This document shows, in pieces, positions 49,403 to 60,780 of a stretch of DNA of 64,000 nt. The stretch's first letter is position 1. Each line of letters starts with the position of its first letter. The translations under genes and the position numbers were made by a program. The notes under the pieces were generated by a model that was not told where the DNA came from, ran no database searches, and saw nothing but the letters and a program-made list of their open reading frames with translations. The DNA is from Parascedosporium putredinis (lineage: Eukaryota > Ascomycota > Sordariomycetes > Microascales > Microascaceae): contig CASHTG010000018.1 in assembly GCA_949357655.1 (NCBI GenBank), forward strand, positions 620,001 to 684,000, written 5' to 3'.

Positions 49403-50933
49403 ATGCCGACGAGGCCCGGCCAGCGTCCAAAGTCCGGTTGCTGGAACCCCTCTCGAGCATCAATAGCCGTCTCCAGAGAATACGGAGGCGCGTTAAACTT
49501 TGGTTTGCACCCCAGGAGATGAGCGTAAAAGGCTCAAGGAGAAATTCGCCGATCGCAGTGGTCCAGCAGGGCCCCCAAAGATTTCGCTCCCTACCCAGAG
49601 GTCATTTACGGTACGTGGAAGCATCGGCCAGGTCCACCATTGGAGCGATATTCCCGGGGAAGCACGGAATACCTGCTCGAAGGCGAGGTCTTTGCACGAC
49701 CCATATCAATGCCTCTTGCGTTGAACCCAGTGTTTGGAAGACCTATCATATATTCCGAGTTTCTTGTCCCTAATCGACCACCAAAGAGCAACATCAAGGG
49801 GCTAGACGATTCGATGCATCCATCCACAGTCATGGCGATTGTAGCATGGCTGTCGACAAGCGTGTCACACCTACCGTTCCTAGTGACAGGACTAGCAGCT
49901 ATGATCATACACGGATACACGGGCCGCTTCGCCAAGCACGTAACGATTATGTGCCCTGACCACTCAGTTGAGGTGCTCATGAGCTGGGCTCATGCGCAGA
50001 AGGACGTGCTGAAGCTTGGCGAAGGTACACGCGAGTTCGGGGTACGGCTGGCTGACGACCGAGGGAAGGTGCGTCGAGTCAGGGTCCGGTCCACTCAAGC
50101 CGCATCTGGGATTCCCGCGCTGCGGTGTCTGTGTTGGCGGAGGGAGACGACTATGGGCCGACGGGAACAAGAATCATGGGGTTGGAGGCCCTTTTAGACG
50201 TGGTGGCCGAGGTGTATGTGGCGACGCGCGGCGGGCCTGGGGGCACAGTGATGCAAGAGGAACTGGCAGAGGAGATCACATGGTTGGTGCACAGGATCAT
50301 GACGTACGAGAAGCGAGTGGACCGAGAACAGATACAGCACTTTCTACAACCCATTTTTCTACAAGCGTTTAATGGAGCGTTTCCAGAGGCGGGGCCCCTC
50401 TTCATTGAAGCGGGATTGGTCAAGAGGGAAGAGGGTAGATTGGTGTTTGACGATGGAGAACGACCCATCACAATGATGACGGTAGATTCGGACGTGCAGA
50501 ACTTCCTTCGATATGACAGGTTTGTGGAGGAGAAGCAGGACCAAAAGGCTAGCTCAGCTGAGAGGTCCAAGGAGGGCCAGAGACAGCGACAGCGACAGCG
50601 ACGGCGGCGAGGACAAACTGCCCCAATGATGGAACCTAGGGGCTCAGCTGCTACTGCCAGATGTGAGGTCCCCCAGCCCGAAAGGTAAGAGAGGGTGAAG
50701 ACAGGAGGCAGGGCCGGGAGGCGACCAGGGACCCTAGACTGGTAGTGCCAGATGCGAAAAAGTCATCGGACGTTGCGGCCGAAGAACTGGAGCCGATTCC
50801 AGTGTACGAGCTTCTACGTGGCGGGTACGGCGAGGTTCCGGACCTGCCTCTCCCGCGATTTATGTGGACGGGGTCGGTGACCTCGGAGAGACCGCTAGGT
50901 AAGGTGTTTAGGGAGGTGCTTACGCCAACATAG
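49403..50933 (+). CDS. Unknown fungal protein, nucleotidyltransferase-like appearance
   Basis: I do not recognise a named family. From ATG 49403 (MPTRPGQRPKSGCWNP) coding-like sequence continues through several frame changes: a region ending in GEVFARPISMPLALNP, then HPSTVMAIVAWLSTSVSHLP, LVTGLAAMIIHGYTGRFAKH and VTIMCPDHSVEVLMSWAHAQ. Later come EALLDVVAEVYVATRGG, an EEITWLVHRIMTYEK helix, DVQNFLRYDRFVEEK, a Gln/Arg repeat (QRQRQRQRRRRG, about 50578-50612) and a C-terminal LPLPRFMWTGSVTSERPLGK ending at 50933. The G-AAMIIHGY segment followed by DVxx-like strands recalls the start of minimal nucleotidyltransferase folds, but no catalytic carboxylate pair is clear. It could also be a decaying gene. 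Confidence 0.5.
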
Positions 50934-51497
50934 AACTACCAGGCTACACAGACAGAGACGAGGGGACCTGCGGGAACGAGTCTGGGTTCCCTATTACTCT
51001 GAGGGCCGAGTTAAATAGAAGGAGTTTGGGCAATCTAGACGAGAGCTTGCTTTGTGTACACACTTCCATATGGAGAAAGACCTTCTTGGCCACCTAAGGT
51101 AGGGATAATCTTACCCTGGACGACTAGTACGTGCCATAAGTAGAAACGCCGTGTGCTTCGCGCGATCTCGGGCTAGGCGCCATATCCGAGCCTATGATGG
51201 TATCGTGTTCCCTTCAGAGTCCTCCGTCTACCAATAAATCTGAAAATTGAGGTCGGGATAACTGGCAAGGAGCAGGACTGTCTGGGGGACGCGAAACGCG
51301 TATCGGGGCCGTGTGGCCTCTCTGACTTTGACTTTACAGTGTCCCCCGAAGTGGTTGAACGGACAATTGGGAGAGAGGAAGGAACCACGTTTATTGTCTC
51401 ACTCCTCATGTCCGCGGCATCTGCCACTCGGTGTGTGTTTCGGCCATCATTGAATCTTCCCCGGTATATCCGCTGCGAACAGGAATGAGATGAGGGA

Positions 51498-51590
51498 GGG
51501 TTTTTTTTTCTTTCTTTTTTTCTTTCTTTTTTTCTTTCTTTTTTTTTCTTTCTTTTTTTTTCTTTCTTTTTTTCTTTCTTTTTTCTCTCT
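51498..51590 (+). repeat. TTTC/poly-T microsatellite
   Basis: About 90 bases consist of TTTCTTTC units separated by T7-T9 runs, the most extended simple-sequence tract in the window. Given the homopolymer problems seen elsewhere, its exact length should not be trusted. Confidence 0.85.
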
Positions 51591-53604
51591 AATAGTATAA
51601 TTAAGTTAATACTGTTTGCTTGTTTTAGGTAAAGAACTGCACGTAACAGGGAAACAAAAGCACTTCTTTGACCAAGCGGATTCGGAGTATTGGAGATTCT
51701 TTGTTGAGAGATGTGTTGCCCTCACCCTTCGCCAGAAGATGCCTAATTCAACCAATTCCTGGGGAAGTGGGCGCGCGATGTCCCTAGCCCAATGTCGTTA
51801 TTAGTCCTTCGGAACGAGGTGATGGCGGATACGCCTAGACAAAAGCAGCAAGAGGGGAGGTAGGGGAGGTGCGATGAGATGGGGATTACTATTCATGATC
51901 ACCACGCCCATCTCCGTTTATAGGTCGATCAGCAGAATTCCCTTGTCGCCCGAGAAGACTAGGCTACGTCATCAGGAAATCCAGAAAGTACATTAAGGCC
52001 AAGGGATACAGAGGGAAAGCAAGGGGAGAATACAGTCAAATTCAGGTTCAGTGACCCTACTCTGACTTTGGGAAAGTAATAGATGGGTCTCGACTAGGTC
52101 ACCATCAGTGGCCTTCCACGATGTGGAGCGAGACGACTCAAGTTCGTTGCTCGTTTACTTAGCAGGAGCGAATTCAAGTTCGTAATACGTTTGTGAGAGT
52201 ACAAATCACTCATTCTAGCAAGCCTCTACACTCTACACCACCGAGGTATGAGCAATGAACCCTCAAATCTTCTCTTCCTCAAAAAAATGGGAAAGAGAAG
52301 GTTTACGACGCGCGACTTTGAGCGCGTTTTCACAAGTAGGTTCAATTGCATAAAGGAGCCACTCCACCTATCTGTAGCCAGGGCGTTAAGTTCGAGGAGA
52401 AGGAGGAAAAGGGGGCCAGGCCGTGCCATGCGGTTGCTCCGCCGCGATTGAAATGGTGGGCAATCCACAATACAATCCCGATTGAACCTAGCAGCGGTAC
52501 CTGGAGGGCTATCTTTCATGCAGGCAAGAGATCAATTCCCATCCATCGATTGAGCCGTCCGGGTGCCTTGACGTTGGACGGACTCTGAAAACCAGAAGAG
52601 TCTTGCTCAACCCGGCGTGCAGTCTCGCGGAGGAATAATAACGCTCTCAAAACCTCTCTCGCCTGGACTCACCCCTTTCTGTTACTGAAAAAAGGCATCG
52701 ATAATAGGTGGAAGAGGAGGCTGGCCCACTCACCATCCCAGTAACGCCATCTGTGCTGGATCCCGATCTGGTCTAGTTTTTCGAGCATGAACAGACCCCA
52801 GGCCCGTGGTAGCAGCCGCTCTGGGGCCCTTGAAATCCAAGAATGCTCCTGGCGTACCAACCCCAGCTGTTCGGATTCGAGAGTGTGCGCAAGTTTTCGC
52901 GGGGCATCAAGGCTTTCCACATGAAGTAATATTACAAGGTAATATTACGGCCGGGCGACTTTGTTCTTCTTTTTCTCATAGAGGCTTTCTTTGCCGACCT
53001 GCTATTCCTGACATATTCCGAGAGGCAGGGCTGCGATGCTCTTTCTTATTATCTTTTCTTATCAAACAAAAGGCCGAGGTCGTTCCTGTTCTCACTCTTT
53101 GGGCTCAGCCCGGTCCTTCAGCCGAAGTTTGCGCAACTGGTGGTTGAGGACAGCCGTACGAGCTCGCTAGCATGTGGGGCTTGTCTTGGGGGCGAGGAGT
53201 TGTCTTGTCTTGCTGGTCTGCCACGGACAAAGGACTTGAGTGGCTTAGAATGAGTTTGGATGGATCATTTTGGAAGCTTTGCCTTGGCTAGCGGCATGGA
53301 ACTCCCAGGTACCAAATGGATCGAGGAACCGAAATGTCACCAAATATTCATCCAGTGTTGCGTTGCTCAAGAGGGAAAGCCGGGAGTCGGGAAACTGAGC
53401 ACATACACTATGCCCAACATTGAAGCCTGCGTGTGAGGAGTGCATCCATGTCATGGCCACGGCCATGTCAACACGAACAGCAAATGTGGAGCAAACCACC
53501 TTCCCAAATGCTTGGCCAGCATTCCTGCGCGTGCGTGTCTGCCCGTGTACAAGGAAGGCGAGGTGGGTGTGGGTGTGGGTGCATCCATGCTCACTGGTAT
53601 CATT

Positions 53605-53640
53605 TCAGGTATTCAGGTATTTAGGTATTCTGGTATTCAG
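53605..53640 (+). repeat. Period-8 tandem repeat (TCAGGTAT)n
   Basis: Four and a half tandem units: two perfect TCAGGTAT, then TTAGGTAT and TCTGGTAT, then TCAG. It directly follows a GTGGGTGT repeat (53565-53582). No coding context is seen. Confidence 0.85.
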
Positions 53641-54260
53641 CAGCGCCGCTCCATGTAAAAATAACACAAAGCGACCCCCTTTCGAAATATTTCTCCATCC
53701 TTAGAACTCTGTCCTGAACAACGACGGAGCCCACATATCTTTGTTCAGAACTGCTTTTCGTCTACTCATCCTGAATCCTCCTTTTTCGAGAAGAGACCGG
53801 CGGATCCAAATTCCACGCTTCAACCGCGCCTAAACGATTTCTACCCCCGACGTCGTCGCTGCGGCCTTGCGAACCGCTGCCGTCATTTAATATCGAGCAC
53901 GGGCTGCAATCAATTTACCACCTCCAACCGCCGGACCCTCCCGCAGGGCCCCTCGAGTCCTCCTTACGGAGCCGCGTCGACAGCAAGCGACCGACGAGGC
54001 CATGTGCCGAAGCTTCGTGATCTCACCCTTTGCTCGACTCTAAGTCTGCGGCGATCTGAATATCATCTCGTTACTTGCCCAAAATGGATTCGACCGCAAG
54101 CATGGTCTACCCTCGAGGTTAGTCGCGTTCTTGCCATTTCTTGGCCTGCATCCAGCCCTCTGAATCCATGCGACCTTTTTTCCATTCTATTGTTGTATTC
54201 CACTCTTCTGTGGTCTGCTTCTCTCTTAAGCTCTTGACCGCTAACCTCAGGCCTTTTATC

Positions 54261-55668
54261 ATGATACCAATAGATTCGTGGTCCTCCCTGACCACAGAGG
54301 ACCTCCTCTCCGAACTCTCAAAACGTCAACATAGTGGCGCCGCCATGGACGGTCCGAAACCCGAGTGCGGGAGCACCATGAATATGGGCTCTTACAATAC
54401 CCCGCTACACGTTGGCGCCTTGTTCCTCATCCTCTGCCTAGGCACGATAAGTACGTTTCCCGGGCTCTTGTCTTTGCTTCAGCGTCTCGCTGGCGGATAG
54501 CGCGCTAACATGTTCACCTCGCATCAGCATGCGGCCTCCCCTCATATCTAACCCGGCCAACAAGTCGGCTCTCCAGAGAACATTCCTCTTCTACTGCCAG
54601 CATCTCGGCACCGGCGTGCTCCTTGCCACATCCTTCATCCACCTATTGCCCATGGCTTTCATGTCCCTCATGAACCCATGTCTGCCCGACTTCTTCAGCA
54701 AGAAATACCCCCGTTGGCAGGTCTCATTGCCATGGTTGCTGTTCTATCCGTCGTAACTCTCGAGTCGTACCTCACAGGCCGGGGAGCCGGCCACGTCCAC
54801 AACCATCCCGGTATGTGGGACTCAGACGACGAAGATGAGAGGACTCCCAGGCATATCATCACCCCTCCCGAGCTGTCTCTCGCCGCCCGGAGGCACCAGT
54901 ACCCCGCTGCCATGTCACTACACGATCTCGAGGCGTCTGAGGGACTCGTCGACGGTGTTTCGCCTCGCCCCGGACAGACCCCGCTACCAGAGGGAACGCC
55001 CACGGGCGTCGGCGAGCGCAAGTCAATGGATTCGGACTCCGACATGGAACTTGACGTCCACGAGCTCGACCCTCACCCGCACGACGATGAGACCCACAAG
55101 CCTCTCAACGGCCACTCCAGCACTGGCCGCCCACCTGCCGACGCCGACCCCCATGTCCACATCCCGACCCCGACGAGCAGAAGAAGCTTTTCCTCCAGTG
55201 TCTCCTGCTCGAGGCCGGTATCCTCTTTCATAGCATCTTCATTGGCATCGCCTTATCCGTGGAGTCTGGCCCCACCTTCCTCGTCTTCCTCTTTGCCATC
55301 GCCATCCACCAGTCTTTTGAGGGCCTCGCCCTCGGCAGCCGCATCGCCGCCATCCAACTACCCCGAAGCTCTCTTCGCCCCTGGCTCATGGTCCTCGCCT
55401 TTGGCATGACCACCCCTTGGGCCAGGCCATCGGCCTTGTCATCCACAACATGTACGACCCTCAAAGCGAGGCGGGCCTGCTCACGGTTGGCATCATGAAT
55501 GCCATCTCCGCCGGCCTACTGCTCTTTGCCGGCCTCGTTCAGCTGCTCGCCGAGGACTTCCTTACTGAGAAGAGCTACCAGACTCTCAAAGGTACAAGGA
55601 GGAGAAGGGCCTTTATGTCCGTCGTCGGCGGCGCGCTGCTCATGGCTGCTGTCAGGCTAATTGCTTGA
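54261..55668 (+). CDS. ZIP-family zinc transporter
   Basis: This is a plasma-membrane or endomembrane divalent-metal importer of the ZIP family (Zrt type). The ATG 54261 gives MIPIDSWSSLTTEDLLSELS. TM1 (HVGALFLILCLGTI) is interrupted by an intron (about 54450-54526). Next are CGLPLIS, FLFYCQHLGTGVLLATSFIH (TM2) and LIAMVAVLSVVTLESYL (TM3). A long variable loop with His clusters (HVHNHPG, DPHPHDDE, DPHVHIP) precedes TM4 LFHSIFIGIALSVES and TM5 FAIAIHQSFEGLALGSRI, which carry the His/Glu metal site. TM6-8 end in GGALLMAAVRLIA, stop 55666-55668. Four frame slips all fall on C runs one base short: 54538-54541, 54708-54712, 55168-55171 and 55413-55416. Confidence 0.92.
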
Positions 55669-56261
55669 TCGTTCAGTGGCCTACAGCATCATTCAACTTG
55701 TTTCCTTTTTCTCTCCCTCTTGCCCCTCCTTTTTTTTCGTAGGAAGGGGCCACATATCCCTTATCCCTTTTGTTTTCAGTTGGTTGAAAAATATGAACTG
55801 TACTATCGGTTCGATCCCATGGCATGGAGTTGGCAGGTTTTAGAATTGTCTAGGCGTTACGGTAACAAGGTCGTCAAGCGTCGTCTTGCACGTTGTGCGA
55901 TGAGGCCCCTTCTTCAAAACGAGAAAGAAATATTTCATTAATCTTGTAATATCAACCCATGAATATGAATACTTACTTCACCAGTACCTGCCTTGCTGCT
56001 TCTTTGTGTTTCGCTTTCACGCACCCGCCGCATCCGGTGCTGGGAATTGATAGTCTTATACTTTTTTCGTCTTAGATAAGTCCAAGGATATGTACGTTTC
56101 GGTATTTACAAGTGCATCCATTCCCCGCAAAGTTGGCCCCATGCCTCTCCGGGCCCGGCTAGCAAGTGACCGCCATTCGTTACATCCCGGAATCGCTTTT
56201 TGTACTTTCCTTGTTCTTGCTCGCCCCCTCCTCCTTTTTCCAGATATGCACGAAGAGATAT
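55669..56261. other. Convergent 3' intergenic region
   Basis: This lies between the stops of the ZIP gene (+) and the CE15 gene (-). It is T-rich on the left. I see nothing further in it. Confidence 0.5.
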
Positions 56262-57661
56262 TTACGCCGCTTTGGGGGCTGTAGCGGACCAAGGGAAAGA
56301 CTCTGCAAGGGCCGAGCCGTAGCTGCCGAGGTCGTGGTAGTCCCTTGTCAGGGGTTCGTCCTGAAGGATGTGGCGGACATACGGGAGGATATTATCACTA
56401 GTGCTCTGTTAGTAAGGCGAGAAGGTTTTCCCTTGATTTTGAGGTAAAGCCACAACAAGAGAACGGGGAAATCAAAGGAAAGGAGGGATGAAGGAAAAAA
56501 GACTCACTATCCGCTCATATCACAATGCCCACCCTGCCGAATGGCGATGGCGAGCTTGTCACTGGCGCCCAAAAAGTCGTAGACGAGCTGCGCAGCCGGG
56601 TAGATGACGGTGGACGATCCCTTGGAGTTGACAAACTGGTCACCGACGCCCTGGTCAGCCACGATAGCACGCGGGGCGATGGCGGCGGCGATGGTGTGGG
56701 CATCAAAGGGGAGGTTCTCGTGGTGGCCGACGAACTCTCCGAGGCGGCTGCTGCTCCACCAGCCGGCGCCCTGCTTAGAGTTGTCGAGGTTCTCGCCCTG
56801 GCCGGAGAGGGTGAAGTAGCGGTAGGGCCCGAAGCCCTGGACGCCCGAAGACATGGGCATGCTGAGGGTGATGCGCTCGTCGAAGAGGGAGGCGGCGAGG
56901 GCGCCCTTGCCGAGGCGGGAGCAGCCGGTGACGCCGACGCGGGTGGGGTCGATCTCGGAGACGGTCTGGGTGATGGCGTCGAGGACGCGGTGGAACCCCC
57001 AGGCCCAGGCGGTGAGCACGCCGATGTCGCGGTCGCCGTAGATTTGCCAAAAGGCGCCCGATTTGGCGTTGCTGTCGGCGGCGACGGAGACGTAGTTGAA
57101 CTCGGCGACGGCGATGCCGGCTTGCAAGTACGGCTGGTTCTTCATGCCGCCGATGGCGATGACGACGGGGAAGGGTCCCGTGCCGGAGGGGAGCTGGACG
57201 GTGGCGGCGAAGCTGCCCGTCTTGCCGCCCGCGGTGACGGAGATGGCGAGGTTGTTGCCCGTGCGGGTCGCCTCGACGGTCTCGGCGGAATGGTCGGGGT
57301 AGTAGCCGAACTGGTACTCTTGGAGCATTTCCATGATTTGCGGCTTTTGGCACTGGTACCACTGCTCGGGGGTGGTGATGCGGTCCTTGCCCTTGCCGGC
57401 CATCAGGTCGGCGGCGGACACGCCGCCAGAGCCCTCGGTGGTCATGTAGAGCGGGGGCAGGAACGGGTCCGGGAGGGAGCTCTGCGCGGGATACCCCTGG
57501 TAGGACGGCCACGGCGAGGCGCGGCGGCGCACTGAACATCGGCGGCGGGCGTTTCGGGGCGGCAGGGGTCTCGGGGGCGGCAGGTTCCTCGGGGTCATCC
57601 TGTGGTCGGGGGCGGCGAGAGCGAGGCCCGCCAGCGCCCCGAGGAGCAACATGTGCTTCAT
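56262..57661 (-). CDS. 4-O-methyl-glucuronoyl methylesterase (CE15)
   Basis: This secreted esterase cuts the ester between lignin alcohols and the 4-O-methyl-glucuronic acid of xylan, separating lignin from hemicellulose. A signal peptide (MKHMLLLGALAGLALAA) is followed by a Pro/Arg-rich stretch, then the CE15 fold beginning PSYQGYPAQSSLPDPF. Key elements: GGMKNQPYL, FWQIYGDRDIGVLTAWAWG, nucleophile Ser in GVTGCSRLGKGALAA, and the catalytic His in RQGGHCDMSG. Exon 1 is 56508-57661. A GTGAGT intron (56398-56507) leads to exon 2 (56262-56397), which reads YDNILPYVRHILQDEP through LAESFPWSATAPKAA. The catalytic domain needs no frame correction. No carbohydrate-binding module is present, unlike some Cip2 homologues. 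Confidence 0.92.
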
Positions 57662-57802
57662 GGTTAGGGGTTTAGTCGAGACGGGGTCGGGAGGTTGGCC
57701 ACTTTTCTTTTGTCTTTTCGGGGTGAGAGAGGATGGCAGAGGGCGGAGGCGGGATCGTGACTTGAGAAAAGAGTGAACTTTTCCCTGCCCCCGTCCACGA
57801 AG

Positions 57803-57813
57803 TATATATATAT
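57803..57813 (-). promoter_or_regulatory. TATA-like element of the CE15 gene
   Basis: An alternating TA run of about 11 bases lies about 140 nt upstream of the CE15 ATG on the minus strand, a plausible core promoter position. Confidence 0.5.
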
Positions 57814-59621
57814 GTTCCTTGGAGAGGTCAACCCCGGGTTTTAGAACGGGGAAAGGGGGTGTGGCCGACTCTTTGGGTTCCTTGCGTCCGTCTTGGCTTT
57901 CATTTACCGGCTTAGCCGTCCATATTCGCCCGGGGACCGTACCGCCCATGGTTTGGTGGAGGCTCTTAGATTAGGCGTGACCGCCTCCTCCACCCGGGCA
58001 ATAGATTTAATATTCTCCGAATCTAGTTTGTCGAACTTGAGCTGAGGCTTCGATCGTACTCACAAGTCGAAGGGAGCAGCAAAATGAACGCTTCTAAGTC
58101 AAGCGGCGCGACGGTCAAGAGGCGGTTTCGACCCTTTGGGAGCGCGTGTTTATATTCCTTGATCCTCGGATTTGCGGCAGATCCGATCTCCAGCTTTTGC
58201 CTTTTTCTGCCTTTTTGGGGTAATGCCCTTTACTCCTCCCGCCCTGATGGGGTCGGCGATCTTTCAGCCATTGCCTGACAGCTACTATAAAATCATCTAT
58301 ATCCACCCCCGTAGCCGGTGTGTGGCAGGCCAGACTTTAGCCGGCTCAATATACAGAGATATATAAGAGGTCTCGTTGACGTCCCTCCGCACCCCCATCT
58401 TGTCCGCGACGTACTAAAATCCTGCACAATTGGGGAGGGGAGGGGAGGGGAGGAATCGCAAACAGGCGTCGGGACTTTGTGGGAGAAAATTGATTGCTGC
58501 GGGGGCGGGAGAAGGACTCGAGAGGGCGCCGTACGTCCGGGTCTTTCCAGGCGAGGAAATGTGTAGCCGTTCCAGTGCCCCCAGGTCTAAACTACCGTCA
58601 GGTACGCGTAATGAGGGGTGAGGCTCGTGGCTTAATCTGGTTGATTGAATGGGGCTTGACTACGTCCGTAGAAGCCCTATAGAAGAGTAAAAGAGCAGGT
58701 TGCTGGTGCGGACCGGAGACGTGAAAAGAGCACGACGGGGGTCTGAGGTGGGCCGGCTTGGAAGAACCTTGGTCCGTTCCTCCTTCTAGCTCCTTGCTTT
58801 AGCTATGAAAATTGGCTGCCTTGTAGGTAGACTTAAAGAGCGGACAACAGCGTAGATAGGGATGCGAGGGGTCCGAAGCCATAACGCAGGTTGATCCAAG
58901 TAAAGAGGCTTGAAGGGGGCCCGAAATCCGATCCTGGGGCCTTTTCAAACAATATTTGCCAAGGTCTTCACATTTTCGCTGATATTTATGAATCTTTTCT
59001 TAGTGTGTGCTTTTTTCAAATGTCTCTGCCTATCACTTAAAACCCCCATATCAGATCTTTGGGAATACCTTGTTTGCCATGGTTGATGGTGGGCTCAAAG
59101 GTTGGTCCGCGAGCGAGCCGACATTGCATGTGGTTGTGCTAGTCTCGGGTTTGGGAGGTCACTGACAGCCCTTGGTGCATCCCGTCGAGTACGACATTGC
59201 CCCATTCCCCCTGGCCAACGTCCCGACACAAGCCAACGAATCAGCGGGTCGTCTTTATTCAGCACCTGCCAGACTCGACCCCGCTAGTGGCCGGGGACAA
59301 GAGGCGGTTTAAAGTCCGGACATGGCAGAATGGCCTGATGCGACGTTTGCAATGCGCCATGCACCATGACAGACCATGTTGATGGTGCGTCTTGAACTAT
59401 TAGGCCGGCCTCCGAGAGGGTTCGGGAGAAAAGATGGAGAGCTCTGCGCTCTGATAAAACCATCCAGGCCTTCTCTTCCCCACTCATCCCTCCCTCCCCC
59501 ATTATCCCTTTCATCAGCGTCCATCACAGCTTCCCCTCCCGCTCTTATCCTCGCAGCAAAACCTAGTCCGATTCCTTGCTCTTCCCTACAATAAAATTGA
59601 GATCTATAGGGCCCTTCTTCA
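57814..59621. other. Divergent intergenic region between CE15 and the hemerythrin-like gene
   Basis: No credible gene is seen. A GGGGA pentamer repeat lies at 58432-58453. The sequence just left of 59622 is C/T-rich and includes short homopyrimidine tracts, as expected for a leader. Confidence 0.5.
58432..58453 (+). repeat. (GGGGA)4 repeat, possible G-quadruplex
   Basis: Four GGGGA units in a row satisfy the four-G-run pattern for quadruplex DNA. It lies in the intergenic region upstream of both the CE15 (-) and HHE (+) genes. Confidence 0.8.
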
Positions 59622-60780
59622 ATGCCCAGTAGAGGCGGCTTCCAGCTGCTTGTAGTTACCCTTGCTGTTTTCCTCGGCGTAATATTCACCAGAGCCCCAT
59701 TTATGATGGCGAGCCAAGCTCCCAATAGCGACAAGCCTTGGGCGGACGGGCCCATGAAGCTCGTCCAAACCCCCTCTACTTGTCGACGCAAAGAGATGCA
59801 ACGCCAAAGGTGAGATGCCCTTTGATCCAGCCGTGTCAGGTGTGTGGAAGAAAGGTTGCTTGCGGTACTAACCTGGACGTGGTGCAAATAAACAGAAGGA
59901 CATCTTTACCACGGGCGCCAGCCACATGGCGTTGCTCCACAACTGCATCATCCGCGGATTCAACTCGATATGGCTCCAGGCCCCGCATATAAAGGAGGCT
60001 GACAAGGCGGATTTCATCGGATACTCGCTCACCTGGTTCAAGTTTGTCAAGTCGCACCACGACGATGAGGAGGACAACCTCTTCAACAAGGTCGCCGACA
60101 TCCTCGGCGATGAGGGGGTTTGGTCTCAGACTCATGAGGAGCATGGTGAGATCCTTGCCTCGTAGACCACTTCCCGCGCATTGAGATTTGGTGAGCTGAC
60201 TTGGGTGTTCCCTCCGAACAGAATCCTTCCTAGGTGGTCTCGGCGAATTCAACACCTACCTAACCTCCCTAAAGTCACCCTCTGACTTTTCCGGCGAGGA
60301 ACTCCGCCGAATCATGGCCTCCTTCCACGAGCCCTTCGAGAACCACTTCCACAGCGAGATTTCCACCATCGCCGACATGGCCGGCCACCCCAAAGCCCCT
60401 CAAGCCGGTTCCCCGAAGAGACGGCGGCGTCTGCAATGTTCAAGGCGTGGGGTAAGACGACGGTCTCCAAGGCTGGGGTATTGGACGTCGTGCCCTTCTT
60501 CTTGTTGAACCTAGATCGCTCTGCCGAAGCCCCTCTTTGGGAGAACTGGCCCCCGATGCCCAATCCTATCAAGGTATGTGAGCCCCTATCTCTTTCGTGC
60601 TGCTTCCACCAAGGCACAACTTTGCGTATTCGGACCCCAGAAAGCTAACCGTGACGGCAGTGGGGAATGGTTAACATTGCGGGATCATGGTACTCGAGTT
60701 GGTGGAAGTTTTCGAGCTGTGATGCGAACCAGAGGCCGAAGGAGCTCTATGCGCTCAAGGACGTCGAGGTCAAATCTTAA
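59622..60780 (+). CDS. Hemerythrin-like HHE-domain protein
   Basis: HHE proteins form a four-helix bundle with a non-heme di-iron site that binds O2 or NO or stores metal. ATG 59622 gives a hydrophobic N-terminus (LLVVTLAVFLGVIFT) that may be a signal anchor; an internal ATG pair at 59703-59708 (MMASQAPNSDKPWADG) could be the true start. Exon 2 holds SHMALLHNCIIRGFNSIWLQ and FVKSHHDDEEDNLFNKV; exon 3, after an intron at about 60146-60221, has FHEPFENHFHSEISTIADM. The last exon follows an intron at about 60573-60660 and ends KELYALKDVEVKS, stop 60778-60780. Helix His and Glu ligands are all visible. Slips at C runs 59770-59774 and 60411-60414 are one base short. Confidence 0.82.

Larger units (their letters stand above)
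50934..54260. other. Gene-poor interval with simple repeats
   Basis: No gene is supported in these 3.3 kb. A long T/C tract occupies 51498-51590 and a period-8 tandem repeat lies at 53605-53640. The right end (about 53750-54260) is CT-rich and likely contains the promoter and leader of the ZIP gene. Confidence 0.5.

Noticed and set aside
56525..57535. 336-codon open frame on the plus strand
   Set aside because: It is the exact antisense of the CE15 coding exon; high GC and biased third positions create a long shadow frame.
56775..57539. 254-codon minus-strand frame rich in Arg and Pro
   Set aside because: Alternative frame of the CE15 exon; Arg/Pro-rich composition is typical of shifted GC-rich coding sequence.
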